The position numbers and the translations under genes were made by a program. DNA of 64,000 bases from the NCBI RefSeq assembly GCF_007004545.3, contig NZ_CP045503.2, positions 5,148,501 through 5,212,500 of the forward strand. Reading direction: 5' to 3'. Source of the DNA: Shewanella eurypsychrophilus. GTDB lineage: Bacteria > Pseudomonadota > Gammaproteobacteria > Enterobacterales > Shewanellaceae. The first letter of the stretch is position 1. Each line of letters starts with the position of its first letter. Below, in pieces: positions 43,245 to 52,295 of this stretch. The notes beneath the pieces were generated by a model that saw only the letters and a list, made by a program, of their open reading frames with translations, was not told where the DNA came from and made no database searches.

Positions 43245-43413
43245 CTTTCAGGTAAAGGGTTCTGACCCATTTGTTTACTAACTCATTGAAGTGACAATCA
43301 TCCTGAAGCTTCCGCTGATGTTTATGTGCGACCATACAGTTAAATAGGGTCAGAGTAAAAATTACGTTGAGGCCAATGCTTCAGGCCTGGTCTGAAGCGC
43401 TGGTTAACGTGTA

Positions 43414-44316
43414 TTAATTTTCCTCAAAAGCTTTGAACTGTTCGAGTAATGAACGTTGTGGTTCAGTTAGATCCTGCGGAATTGCCACTTTAATTTGGAC
43501 AAACAAATCACCGGTCACTCCTTTACGATCGGTAACACCTTTACCCTTTATCTTGAACTTACGTCCATGTTGAGTCCCAGCAGGCACTTTAAGCTTAAAG
43601 CGACTATCCAATACGCCAACTTCAACCTCGCCACCCAGTGCCGCCGTCACCATATCGACAGTAGCGGTGTAAACCAGATCGTTTTCTTCGCGTTCTAGAA
43701 ACGCATGTTTGCGGGTTGCGATCGTCAACAATAGATCACCTGCAGCCCCACCATGCACACCTGCACCACCTTTGCCGGTGAAGCGTATTTTCTCACCGTC
43801 TTTAATACCAGCTGGGATCTTAACTTTTATTTTTTTATTTTCGCCATTAACCGGTAGTTCAACAACTTTTTCAGCACCTTGCACCGCATCAACAAAGTCT
43901 ACAGTCAACACAAAATCCTGATCTTGCCCTTTTTGAGTGCGATTTCGCCCCCTTGATTGAGAAAACATACTTTCAAAATCATTAGCATCAAAGCTTTGGC
44001 CACCAAAACCACGCTCACGCTGGCGAAATCCTTCACCAAACATATCGTTAAACCCGCCTTGGCTATAACGATGTCCATCCTGTCCATTGTTTACATACGA
44101 ATCATGACCAAAATCATCATATTTCTGGCGCTTGTCTGCATCAGTCAGTACTTCATAGGCTTCTTTAGCATTTTTAAACTTGGTTTCAGACACTGCATCA
44201 TCAGGATTTTTATCGGGATGGTACTTCATCGCCAGCTTTTTATAGGCTTTTTTAATCTGTTGATTTGAGGAGGCCTTTGAAACACCTAGCACGCTGTAAT
44301 AATCTTGTTTAGACAC
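43414..44316 (-). CDS. cbpA: DnaJ-family co-chaperone, CbpA type
   Basis: 300 aa. J-domain at residues 4-70 with H33-P34-D35; Gly/Phe-rich linker about 75-120; two beta-sandwich client-binding domains (DFVLTVDFVDAVQGAEKVVELP and DLVYTATVDMVTAALGGEVEV) and no CxxCxGxG zinc repeats, so type II (CbpA/DjlA-like) rather than DnaJ. It would activate DnaK ATPase. The usual partner gene cbpM is not seen after it. Confidence 0.88.
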   Translation of the reverse strand: MSKQDYYSVLGVSKASSNQQIKKAYKKLAMKYHPDKNPDDAVSETKFKNAKEAYEVLTDADKRQKYDDFGHDSYVNNGQDGHRYSQGGFNDMFGEGFRQRERGFGGQSFDANDFESMFSQSRGRNRTQKGQDQDFVLTVDFVDAVQGAEKVVELPVNGENKKIKVKIPAGIKDGEKIRFTGKGGAGVHGGAAGDLLLTIATRKHAFLEREENDLVYTATVDMVTAALGGEVEVGVLDSRFKLKVPAGTQHGRKFKIKGKGVTDRKGVTGDLFVQIKVAIPQDLTEPQRSLLEQFKAFEEN

Positions 44317-44802
44317 GCTAAACCCTCACTAATATCTATCTAAAAAAAAGGGCCATGAGTGTTCTCTATGCCCTAAAAATCAACAAGCTTATGTATTGAT
44401 GAGCATAAGTGACTATTTAGTCTTGTCTTGTCTTGTCTTGTCTTGTCTTGTCTTGTCTTGTCTTGTCTTGTCTTGTCTTGTCTTGTCTTGTGTAGCCATT
44501 GTAATGCTATTTCATATTTTAAACTCGTCATCTACAGCATTCTCTCGAAGATATTTATAGCCAGCCATTTAATCGATGGCTCAAAAAATCCAGCCATTCT
44601 TGTGGCTGGCCTATTTGTTTTGACTCCGCGTTCTAAGGTAAAAGCAGCATACTCTAGCGTTGCATAGAATAAAGTTAACTCTACGCCCTCTTTTACAGTA
44701 GCTTTTTTATACTAAGACTATGTATTATAAAGCTGATTTTTATCAAGCTGCTAGCTCTTACCTAACGAAAGAGTTAAAGCAGTGAATGGATGCGATTGAT
44801 AA
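44317..44802. other. Intergenic region with pentanucleotide microsatellite
   Basis: 486 bp between divergent genes. Apart from the (TCTTG)14 array it shows AT-rich sequence; the promoters of cbpA and of the NERD gene must both lie here. Confidence 0.5.
44421..44490. repeat. Pentanucleotide microsatellite (TCTTG)14
   Basis: Fourteen perfect units, 105 bp upstream of the cbpA start on the opposite strand (CAAGA repeats in that orientation). Length changes of 5 bp are expected by slippage and could move promoter elements. Confidence 0.98.
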
Positions 44803-45861
44803 ATGATTCTTAAAACTAAGCAACTGCTAAACGCCAAGTCACCTCAAACTATTGCAGGTCAAAAGCAAGAGACGAATGTCGCCTTCTTTCTGCGCCGCGC
44901 CTATAAAGATAACCAACAAGTGCTGGTCATCAACGATTTTAAATTCACTTTTAATGATGAAACCGCTCAGATCGATCACTTGATCATTTACCCCTATGGC
45001 TTTGTATTGATCGAATCTAAGAGCATCAAGGGTCATGTCAAAGTGAATAAGCAAGGAGAGTGGACAAGAAGCTACAGCAGTCAATGGAAAGGCATTCCCT
45101 CACCCATCAAGCAGGTAGAGCTACAACAAGCCCTGCTCAAAGCGCTATTACGCGAGCACCGAACAGAGATATTAGGCAAGATGTTCGGTATCACCCAAGG
45201 GATTGATGGACGCTGCTGGGATCACCTCTGTGCCATATCCAGCGATGCTGTCATCGACAGAGATAATATCCCCTCAAAGGTTTCCGACAAACTGGTTAAG
45301 TCTGAATTCGTGGTCGATAAGCTCAATAAGCTGATGAACATCAGAAACAGATTCATGAGAGTCGTCAACATCAGCGACACACGCCCTGACTTTTCACAGA
45401 AAGACTTAGGCTCAATAGGCTCATTCCTACTTGATCAATGCTTAGAAAATGGTTTAGTAAAGCGCACAGTTCAAGGCTCAGAAACTTGTAAAAGTCATCA
45501 AGCAGATTCAGCAACCACTCTCCCTAAAGCACACATAGCAGAACCAACTCCCAGTGACCCACAAAAGATACAAGTCCCAACAGCCATCTATCAAGGCGCA
45601 CCAGCAAAAGCAGCCGATAGTACAATCACTAAACCAGCTCCTCAAATAGGAATAAGCTGTAAACATTGCGGAGAATCAAACAACACCACCCCAATGTATG
45701 GCAAGTTTGGCTATTTCGTTAAGTGTAATATTTGCACCAAAAATACACCGATGAAACAGGCCTGCGTGAAGTGCGGTAGCAAGAGTACTAAAGTGCAGAA
45801 ACGAAAAGAGACCTATACGTTGAACTGCCAAGATTGTGGTAGTGGCCAACAGGTGGTTTAG
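44803..45861 (+). CDS. NERD-domain protein with C-terminal zinc ribbons
   Basis: 352 aa. Residues about 15-130 are a NERD (nuclease-related) domain: AQIDHLIIYPYGFVLIESK contains the D...E-x-K core of PD-(D/E)xK nucleases. A helical middle follows; a Ser/Pro/Thr linker (about 225-280); then two zinc ribbons, CKHCGESN...KCNICTK and CVKCGSK...NCQDCGSG, of the topoisomerase type. DNA processing is likely but untested. A truncated copy of the tail lies at 43092-43244. Confidence 0.85.
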   Translation: MILKTKQLLNAKSPQTIAGQKQETNVAFFLRRAYKDNQQVLVINDFKFTFNDETAQIDHLIIYPYGFVLIESKSIKGHVKVNKQGEWTRSYSSQWKGIPSPIKQVELQQALLKALLREHRTEILGKMFGITQGIDGRCWDHLCAISSDAVIDRDNIPSKVSDKLVKSEFVVDKLNKLMNIRNRFMRVVNISDTRPDFSQKDLGSIGSFLLDQCLENGLVKRTVQGSETCKSHQADSATTLPKAHIAEPTPSDPQKIQVPTAIYQGAPAKAADSTITKPAPQIGISCKHCGESNNTTPMYGKFGYFVKCNICTKNTPMKQACVKCGSKSTKVQKRKETYTLNCQDCGSGQQVV

Positions 45862-45916
45862 TGATTATGAAAGATCTACGCTTCCCTTATTTACCCATTT
45901 GTAAAGAAGGAACTTT

Positions 45917-46441
45917 ATGAACAAATTATATTTAACCATTGCTCTACTAGGATCTCCTTTCCTTACAGAAGCATCCTGTGACGATAGAAAACCTATACCA
46001 ACTATTGAGCAAAAAGAAATTATTAATAAGTTAATCGTGAATAGATTGAAGCATCAACGCTACTCAGTGAACAAGGAGTTCCATCAAAGGGATGGCACTG
46101 ACTTCTTCGAAATCGAAATCCCTGAATTATATAAAGATATAATATTAGACTCAGTGAACGTAACTTATTGGGATAGTAATCAAATTCCTGTTGTTCATGC
46201 ATCCTTATTTATGGGTGAGGGGTTTAATTTTAAAAACGAAGTGATTGAAGAGGATTTACCAAGTATTCCTCTTAAAGGTTGGGATCGCACAGGTTCAAAA
46301 GTTGTAATTCTATCAGTCAATGATAGATCGCAACTAACTCCATCCGTCACCCTAAACTTTGGAAATATGTGTTACAACCATTTCGAAATGTCGATCAATA
46401 ATATGCCAGAGCTTATCGATAAAAAGTTACAATCCAAATAG
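45917..46441 (+). CDS. Hypothetical secreted protein
   Basis: 174 aa. Signal peptide residues 1-19 (LTEA-S), then a mature domain starting C-D-D-R with one further cysteine (NMCYNHFEMS). AAGGAA lies upstream of the ATG. No family recognised. Mixed alpha/beta composition, slightly acidic. Confidence 0.65.
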   Translation: MNKLYLTIALLGSPFLTEASCDDRKPIPTIEQKEIINKLIVNRLKHQRYSVNKEFHQRDGTDFFEIEIPELYKDIILDSVNVTYWDSNQIPVVHASLFMGEGFNFKNEVIEEDLPSIPLKGWDRTGSKVVILSVNDRSQLTPSVTLNFGNMCYNHFEMSINNMPELIDKKLQSK

Positions 46442-46463
46442 CATTACTCTTTATTGCACAACT

Positions 46464-46497
46464 AAAAAGACCCGGTATCGTTAGGTACCGGGGCTTT
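46464..46497. terminator. Bidirectional terminator-like hairpin
   Basis: AAAAAGA-CCCGGTA-TCGTTAGG-TACCGGG-GCTTT: a 7-bp perfect stem with A-run on one side and TTT on the other. It begins the block that is duplicated at 47654. Confidence 0.75.
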
Positions 46498-46610
46498 CAT
46501 TCGTTTTGCTTTAAGCTTTTAGGCTTTAGACCAGCAATGACTTTTTGCTAATTTTGGCGCCGGATAAATCGTGTTAGAGCAAGGCGCTTTACCACGACGT
46601 TTAGATCTCT
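46464..46610 (-). repeat. Duplicated groEL-downstream block, copy A
   Basis: The terminator plus about 110 bp following it matches 47654-47810 with few changes. On the minus strand both copies read R-G-K-A-P-C-S-N-T-I-Y-P-A-P-K-L-A-K-S-(H/S)-C-W-S-K-A and stop, and two of the codon differences are synonymous, which hints at a coding origin. No start codon is found in either. Confidence 0.7.
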
Positions 46611-46670
46611 TAAATGAGTGGTGTTAATAAAAAGGCCTGCGCCCTTCATTTTGAGCAGTAGTAGAGATAG

Positions 46671-46841
46671 CGCCCTTGGTTTGACTCTCCTATTCCACCT
46701 GAACAACTTGATATCTTCAGAGAGTGGCTAAATAGCAAATATCAACTCGGAAGTGATAAGTTCAGAGCCGAAATAGAAGCACATCAGCTTGCTAAGTTGG
46801 TCATCGAATACCAGATATTTCAGGGTAAAGCTAAAACTTAA
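46671..46841 (+). pseudogene. Transposase C-terminal remnant
   Basis: An open frame without start reads RPWFDSPIPPEQLDIFREWL, then NSKYQLGSDKFRAEIEAHQL and stops at 46841. The L-G-S-D-K-F-R-x-E-I-E pattern is typical of the end of RAYT/Y1 transposases of a different subgroup from the two intact copies. Only about 55 residues remain. Confidence 0.45.
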
Positions 46842-46865
46842 TGAGCTCAGATTTTGTCCCGTCAG

Positions 46866-47462
46866 TCAGATTTCAATCTTCATCGAGGCTATAATTTTTT
46901 TAAGCTCCTGTTCATCATCAGAGTGTGAGAAAGAGAAAGCTATTTGAATCAAATACGGTGGACTCCAATAAGCGTATTGGTATTGGGAAAATATTCGTTT
47001 CTCTTCAGGCAATATAGCCAAGAAATTATGAATTGATGGATATTCTGGAAGAGGAAAAGCGTTCGCTATTATCATAACATCCGGAAAATTTACTCTAATT
47101 AAAGTCGTTTGATCTTGAATCAACCTATCCAGATTCCCCCATTCATCTTTTCGAATAGGGGTAGCTACAACATTAATAATAGAGTTACTTGCGATGCCAT
47201 TAACTTGCCGTGGTTTAGCCAAACGTAACAATGTCAAAGGGATAAAATCTCTAGCAAAGCCTATCGCTTCTTGAGACATTGTCATGTGTTTTTCAGCTGA
47301 AATAAGAGCTTCATCGAGAGCTGAGTCATTTATGACCTGCCATGAACCGCTGTAAGTTATTTTCAATCCAATTTCTAGATTATCATAAACCTGTGTTTCT
47401 GATTGTTTGCTGCAAGACAACACCATCATTACTACGAGAATTAAATAAATTGTACTTTTCAT
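46866..47462 (-). CDS. Hypothetical lipoprotein
   Basis: 198 aa. Lipobox MVLSC at residues 13-17, so membrane-anchored after processing. Mature part (LEIGLKITYSGSWQVINDS...TLIRVNFPDVMIIANAFPLP) suggests an alpha/beta domain of the PsbP-like or DUF1795-like kind but without a clear match. It sits between the two duplicated groEL-downstream blocks, so it may have arrived with that duplication. Confidence 0.7.
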   Translation of the reverse strand: MKSTIYLILVVMMVLSCSKQSETQVYDNLEIGLKITYSGSWQVINDSALDEALISAEKHMTMSQEAIGFARDFIPLTLLRLAKPRQVNGIASNSIINVVATPIRKDEWGNLDRLIQDQTTLIRVNFPDVMIIANAFPLPEYPSIHNFLAILPEEKRIFSQYQYAYWSPPYLIQIAFSFSHSDDEQELKKIIASMKIEI

Positions 47463-47653
47463 AAATTAAGACTAGCAACCTTACTTTTCATTCCCTTGAA
47501 GTTTCAGCTTACCCAATACAAAATAAACTTGTCAATTAATAGATTAACTCCAAATAAGTGGAGTAAAAGTAAACTTAACTAAAAGAGCTGGATTCCGGCC
47601 CAAAAGCATTGCCGGAATGACGGTGTAGTTAGCTGCGCTGACAGCTAGAAAAC

Positions 47654-47689
47654 AAAAAAGCCCCGATACAGTTAGGTATCGGGGCTTTC
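47654..47689. terminator. Bidirectional terminator downstream of groEL
   Basis: AAAAAA, stem GCCCCGATA / TATCGGGGC, TTT. About 190 bp after the groEL stop on its strand, so the groEL message has an unusually long 3' end. The same stem occurs at 8921. Confidence 0.85.
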
Positions 47690-47834
47690 ATTACTCTTTT
47701 TCAAGAAGTTTGGCTTTAAGCTTTTAGGCTTTAGACCAGCAAGAACTTTTTGCTAATTTGGGCGCCGGATAAATCGTGTTAGAGCAAGGCGCTTTACCGC
47801 GACGTTTAGTTTTTCTTAAACGAGTAGTAAAGGA
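47654..47834 (-). repeat. Duplicated groEL-downstream block, copy B
   Basis: Parent-position copy of the block at 46464-46610. Its minus-strand frame (stop at 47724) is preceded by LRSFTTRLRKTK but has an in-frame TAG before any start, so it is not an obvious gene as it stands. Confidence 0.7.
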
Positions 47835-47875
47835 ACGCAGCTATCACCGATTTAGACCAGCAAAAAAAGCAAAAA

Positions 47876-49528
47876 TTACATCATGCCGCCCATTCCGCCC
47901 ATACCACCGCCCATTCCGCCCATGCCGCCCATATCACCAGCGCCAGCTTCTTGTGGTGCATCACACACCATAGCTTCGGTTGTGATCATTAGGCCTGCAA
48001 TAGATGCTGCAAACTGTAGTGCACAACGTGTCACTTTAGTTGGGTCAAGGATACCCATCTCTAGCATGTCACCGTAAGTGTCGTTACCGGCGTTGTAACC
48101 GTAGTTACCTGTGCCGTTCTTCACGTTGTTAGCAACAACTGAACCTTCTTCACCCGCGTTAGCCGCGATTTGGCGTAGTGGTGCTTCCATAGCGCGAAGT
48201 GCAATAATCACACCGTGCTTCTGGTCTTCGTTGATAACTGCAACATCGCCAATCTTGCTAGCAACACGTACCAGTGCAACACCACCACCAGCAACCACAC
48301 CCTCTTCAACAGCAGCGCGAGTCGCGTGTAGTGCATCTTCTACGCGAGCTTTCTTCTCTTTCATTTCAACTTCAGTGGCTGCGCCAACCTTGATAACGGC
48401 TACGCCGCCAGCAAGTTTAGCCATACGCTCTTGAAGCTTCTCTTTGTCGTAATCTGACGTTGACTCTTCAGCTTGGATCTTGATCTGTGAAACGCGAGCC
48501 TTGATTTGAGTCTCTTCACCGTTACCGTCAATGATAGTGGTGTCATCTTTAGTGATGATAACGCGCTTAGCAGTACCAAGATCTTCTAGCGTCGCTTTTT
48601 CAAGCTCTAGACCAATCTCTTCAGCGATAACAGTACCGCCAGTTAGGATTGCGACATCTTGTAGCATAGCTTTACGACGGTCACCGAAACCTGGCGCCTT
48701 AACAGCTGCCACTTTCACGATACCGCGCATGTTGTTTACAACAAGAGTAGCTAGTGCTTCGCCTTCAACGTCTTCTGCAACGATAAGCAGTGGCTTACCT
48801 GTTTTAGCTAGACCTTCAAGAATTGGCAGCAATTCACGGATGTTTGAGATTTTCTTGTCAACAAGTAGGATGAACGGGCTTTCTAGCTCAACGCTGCCAG
48901 TCTCTGGCTTGTTGATGAAGTATGGAGATAGGTAACCGCGGTCGAACTGCATACCTTCAACAACGTCTAGTTCGTTCTCTAGTGCCTGACCCTCTTCAAC
49001 AGTGATCACGCCCTCTTTACCAACGCGCTCCATCGCTGTTGCGATGATTTCACCGATAGTCTCATCAGCGTTTGCTGAAATCGTAGCAACTTGTGCAATC
49101 GCTTTAGACTCTGAACACTCTTGAGATAGGTTTTTAAGCTCGGCAACTGCAGCGATAACCGCTTTGTCGATACCGCGCTTAAGATCCATTGGGTTCATAC
49201 CAGCAGCAACTGCCTTTAGGCCTTCAGTCACAATAGACTGAGCAAGCACTGTTGCTGTAGTAGTACCGTCACCGGCTGCATCGTTGGCTTTAGAAGCAAC
49301 TTCTTTAACCATCTGTGCGCCCATGTTTTCGAACTTGTCTTCAAGTTCGATCTCTTTAGCAACAGACACACCATCTTTAGTGATCAGTGGAGCACCGAAG
49401 CTCTTGTCTAGTACAACGTTACGACCTTTTGGGCCCAAAGTTACTTTTACTGCGTTTGCTAGTACGTTAACGCCTGCAAGCATTTTTACGCGTGCATCGT
49501 TACCAAATAATACTTCTTTAGCTGCCAT
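47876..49528 (-). CDS. groEL: Chaperonin GroEL
   Basis: 550 aa. Standard N-terminus AAKEVLFGNDARVKMLAGVN, ATP-binding GDGTTTATVLA with the catalytic Asp downstream in this family, and the C-terminal GGM tail (residues about 533-550). Forms the 14-mer folding chamber with GroES. Follows groES by 83 bp on the same strand; upstream sigma-32 promoter controls both. Codon use is that of a highly expressed gene. Confidence 0.99.
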   Translation of the reverse strand: MAAKEVLFGNDARVKMLAGVNVLANAVKVTLGPKGRNVVLDKSFGAPLITKDGVSVAKEIELEDKFENMGAQMVKEVASKANDAAGDGTTTATVLAQSIVTEGLKAVAAGMNPMDLKRGIDKAVIAAVAELKNLSQECSESKAIAQVATISANADETIGEIIATAMERVGKEGVITVEEGQALENELDVVEGMQFDRGYLSPYFINKPETGSVELESPFILLVDKKISNIRELLPILEGLAKTGKPLLIVAEDVEGEALATLVVNNMRGIVKVAAVKAPGFGDRRKAMLQDVAILTGGTVIAEEIGLELEKATLEDLGTAKRVIITKDDTTIIDGNGEETQIKARVSQIKIQAEESTSDYDKEKLQERMAKLAGGVAVIKVGAATEVEMKEKKARVEDALHATRAAVEEGVVAGGGVALVRVASKIGDVAVINEDQKHGVIIALRAMEAPLRQIAANAGEEGSVVANNVKNGTGNYGYNAGNDTYGDMLEMGILDPTKVTRCALQFAASIAGLMITTEAMVCDAPQEAGAGDMGGMGGMGGGMGGMGGMM

Positions 49529-49611
49529 CTTTAATTGTCCTTTAAATTCTTTTTAAATTGCCTGTGGCATATTGATACCAGAGGCACTGGAAAATATCTA
49601 AACGAAGTGAT

Positions 49612-49902
49612 TTAGCTCACTACAGCCATTAGATCAGATTCTGAAAGGATCAGAACTTCTTCACCATCAATTTTTTCTTTCTTCACGCCGTAACCTTCGT
49701 TGAAGATCACTGTGTCGCCAACTTTTACGTCAAGTGGCTGAACAGAACCATTTTCAAGAATACGGCCATTGCCTACTGCAAGTACTTCACCGCGAGTTGA
49801 CTGCTCAGCTGCACTACCGGTTAGCACGATGCCACCAGCAGACTTTGATTCAACTTCAGAACGTTTAACGATAACGCGGTCATGTAATGGACGAATATTC
49901 AT
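49612..49902 (-). CDS. groES: Co-chaperonin GroES
   Basis: 96 aa from the ATG at 49902, preceded by AGGAG; this is the standard MNIRPLHDRVIVKR start (an upstream in-frame extension is not coding). The mobile loop EVESKSAGGIVLTGSAAEQ and the base VKVGDTVIFNEGYGVK are present. First gene of the groESL operon. Confidence 0.99.
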   Translation of the reverse strand: MNIRPLHDRVIVKRSEVESKSAGGIVLTGSAAEQSTRGEVLAVGNGRILENGSVQPLDVKVGDTVIFNEGYGVKKEKIDGEEVLILSESDLMAVVS

Positions 49903-50020
49903 GTATGCTCCTAATGATTTTTTTACCCAACACAGTTGTTGGCAGATTATCAATTTATCCGGCTGTGTTAATACGGTAACGGGTGCTACCTTTAACAGAC
50001 AAACGCCGTTAGATGTTTGA

Positions 50021-50050
50021 TATATGGGGGTCATAAAGAACAGATCCAAG
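50021..50050 (-). promoter_or_regulatory. Sigma-32 (RpoH) heat-shock promoter of groESL
   Basis: On the minus strand CTTGGA, a 14-nt spacer, then CCCCCATATA, close to the consensus CTTGAA / CCCCATnT. About 120 bp upstream of the groES start. Position and sequence both fit the known heat-shock control of groESL. Confidence 0.8.
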
Positions 50051-50152
50051 GCCTTTACAAAAAATATCTCACTTTTTTTAGCTGGTCTTTATAAATGCGA
50101 GGGCAATCCTGATAGAATTGCGCTCCCTCTTTAGATTAGGCATCACTTCTCC

Positions 50153-51487
50153 ATGAAAGACAGACACGGGCTGCTAACACAGCCAATTGGTCGTGTACTG
50201 CTAAATATGAGCCTCCCAAACCTGATTGGTATCTTAACCATTCTGGGGTTCAGCCTCGTCGACACGTTTTTTATCAGTCAGTTAGGTACTGAGTCTCTGG
50301 CTGCTATCAGTTTTACTTTTCCAGTTACCTTAGTGATCTCTAGCATTGCAATCGGCATTGGCGCTGGTGTATCGACTAATCTTGGTCGATTAATCGGTAG
50401 CGGCCACGCGCCCAAAGCCAAAGTCTTTCTTCATGACTCCTTGCTGCTCACCTTTTTACTTATCGCCTTTGTTTCACTGCTAGGTAGCTTGTGTGTCAAT
50501 CCGCTATTTAGCCTGCTTGGGGCCAATGATTCCAGTCTGCCCTTGATCCGTGATTACATGTTTATCTGGTATCTTGGGGCGCCGTTATTGGTACTCTTGA
50601 TGGTGGGAAACCAGGGGCTTAGAGCCACTGGCGACACTCGCTCACCGGCAAAGATCATGATGCTAGCGGCATTGATTAACTTGATATTAGATCCACTGCT
50701 TATCTTCGGTATCGGGCCTTTTCCACGCCTTGAGATCCAAGGTGCGGCCATTGCAACAGTGATCTCTTGGGTTGTCGCCCTCGCGCTATCGAGCCATCTA
50801 CTGATCTTTAAGCGTCACTTAGTGGAGTTTGCCGAATTTGATTTGCAGCGGCTCAAGTGTAACTGGAAGCAGTTAGCCCATATTGCTCAACCCGCGGCCA
50901 TGATGAACCTACTCAATCCGCTAGCCAATGCGGTGATCATGGCTTTACTGGCACGAATCGATCATAGTGCGGTCGCGGCCTTCGGCGCCGGCACTCGTAT
51001 CGAATCGGTACTGTTAATTGTCGTGATGGCGCTGTCATCGAGCTTAGTGCCCTTTATTGCCCAAAATTTAGGAGCTGGCCAAACGGCGCGCGCGCGTGAT
51101 GCGCTGTTACTGTCCCTCAAATTTATACTGATTTTCCAGACCTTGCTCTATCTGCCTTTAATGCTGATGGCAGCCCCAGTGGCACAGATATTCAGTAGCG
51201 ATCCGCAAGTCATCGAATGGCTCACCTTCTACATTATTGCTTCGCCTGCTGCCTATGGACCTTTGGGGATCGTGATCTTGATGGCAACCTCGCTCAACGC
51301 CTACCACAGACCCATGAGTTCCTTGGTACTCAACATCTGTCGCTTGTTCTTGATCATGCTGCCTTTAGCGGCGCTAGGCTCATACTTAGGTGGAGTTAAA
51401 GGCTTAATGTTGGCGCTACCAATTACCAATACTGTGATGGGTATTGCCTGCTATATTTTGGCAAAAAAAATATCTGAGCCTGAATAG
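50153..51487 (+). CDS. MATE-family multidrug/toxin exporter
   Basis: 444 aa, twelve predicted membrane helices. MATE halves are recognisable: SLPNLIGILTILGFSLVDTFFISQLGTESLAA and, in the second half, PAAMMNLLNPLANAVIMALLARIDHSAVAAFGAGTRIE. The family exports cationic drugs with Na+ or H+. Divergent from groESL, about 100 bp from its heat-shock promoter, and 54 bp ahead of qnr on the same strand; the two could be co-transcribed. Confidence 0.9.
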   Translation: MKDRHGLLTQPIGRVLLNMSLPNLIGILTILGFSLVDTFFISQLGTESLAAISFTFPVTLVISSIAIGIGAGVSTNLGRLIGSGHAPKAKVFLHDSLLLTFLLIAFVSLLGSLCVNPLFSLLGANDSSLPLIRDYMFIWYLGAPLLVLLMVGNQGLRATGDTRSPAKIMMLAALINLILDPLLIFGIGPFPRLEIQGAAIATVISWVVALALSSHLLIFKRHLVEFAEFDLQRLKCNWKQLAHIAQPAAMMNLLNPLANAVIMALLARIDHSAVAAFGAGTRIESVLLIVVMALSSSLVPFIAQNLGAGQTARARDALLLSLKFILIFQTLLYLPLMLMAAPVAQIFSSDPQVIEWLTFYIIASPAAYGPLGIVILMATSLNAYHRPMSSLVLNICRLFLIMLPLAALGSYLGGVKGLMLALPITNTVMGIACYILAKKISEPE

Positions 51488-51541
51488 TTATAAACAGTAC
51501 ATAAACCAGTAGATAAGCGCCAACAGATAAGAGAGACCAAG

Positions 51542-52231
51542 ATGCAGGCCGACAATTTCACAGACTCATATACAGACTCACACACAGGTAAGAAGTTTTT
51601 CGAAACGAGTTTCAGCGGAGAAGATCTGCAAGATGCCATATTTGAGCGCTGCGAGTTTTACCGTTGTGATTTCAGCCGTGCCGATCTTACAGATGCCGCC
51701 TTCAACAAGTGTAAATTTATCGAGTCTGGTGAGAGTAAAGGCTGTAACTTTAGTTACGCCACCTTGAACGGTGCCAGTTTTAAGCACTGTAATTTGAGTA
51801 TGGCCAACTTTACTGGAGCCCGCTGTTTCGGCATCGAGTTTCGAGAGTGTAACCTGCAAGGCGCGGACTTTTCTCGCGCCTCGTTTGCCAACCACATCAC
51901 CCAAAAAACCTTCTTCTGCAGCGCCTATATCACAGAGTCGAACCTCTCTTACGCTAACCTTGAATCTGCCAAATTGGAGAAGTGCGAGTTAATGGACAAT
52001 CGCTGGCGCGGCGCCAACTTGCTAGGCGCTTCGATGAAAGGCTCAGATCTCAGCGGCGGTGAGTTCTCACAATCACAATGGGGGACTTTTGAGTTGGCAG
52101 GCTGTAACTTATGCCGAGTAGAACTCGAAGGCCTCGACCCGCGCAATGTCAAACTTGAAGGCGTGATGATAAACGAGTGGCAGCAGGAGCAACTGCTCGC
52201 ACCACTGGGAATAATAGTGGCGCCGAATTAA
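51542..52231 (+). CDS. qnr: Qnr-type pentapeptide repeat protein
   Basis: 229 aa of A(D/N)LxX repeats throughout, the right-handed quadrilateral beta-helix that mimics DNA. The order of segments follows QnrA: CxFYxCDFS, FIESGESKGCNFSYA, ANFTGARCFGIEFREC, FFCSAYITESNLSY, LEKCEL, GLDPRNVKLEGVMI and WQQEQLLAPLGIIV. Qnr proteins protect DNA gyrase from quinolones; QnrA itself is native to Shewanella algae. The N-terminus (QADNFTDSYTDSHTGKK) is about 10 residues longer than QnrA. No LexA site is visible upstream, unlike qnrB. Native housekeeping or defence role is unknown. Confidence 0.9.
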   Translation: MQADNFTDSYTDSHTGKKFFETSFSGEDLQDAIFERCEFYRCDFSRADLTDAAFNKCKFIESGESKGCNFSYATLNGASFKHCNLSMANFTGARCFGIEFRECNLQGADFSRASFANHITQKTFFCSAYITESNLSYANLESAKLEKCELMDNRWRGANLLGASMKGSDLSGGEFSQSQWGTFELAGCNLCRVELEGLDPRNVKLEGVMINEWQQEQLLAPLGIIVAPN

Positions 52232-52295
52232 AACAAGGAAAATAGGTACTAGGTTCGAGTACCTAGGATCTAAAGCCTATCACCTAGGACCTCAA

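Noticed and set aside
47883..49556. Several + strand frames opposite groEL
   Set aside because: They are antisense to a highly biased gene, where long open reverse frames are expected.
51488..51541. LexA/SOS box ahead of qnr, as known for qnrB
   Set aside because: Only a single half-like CAGTAC is seen; the palindrome CTG-N10-CAG is absent.
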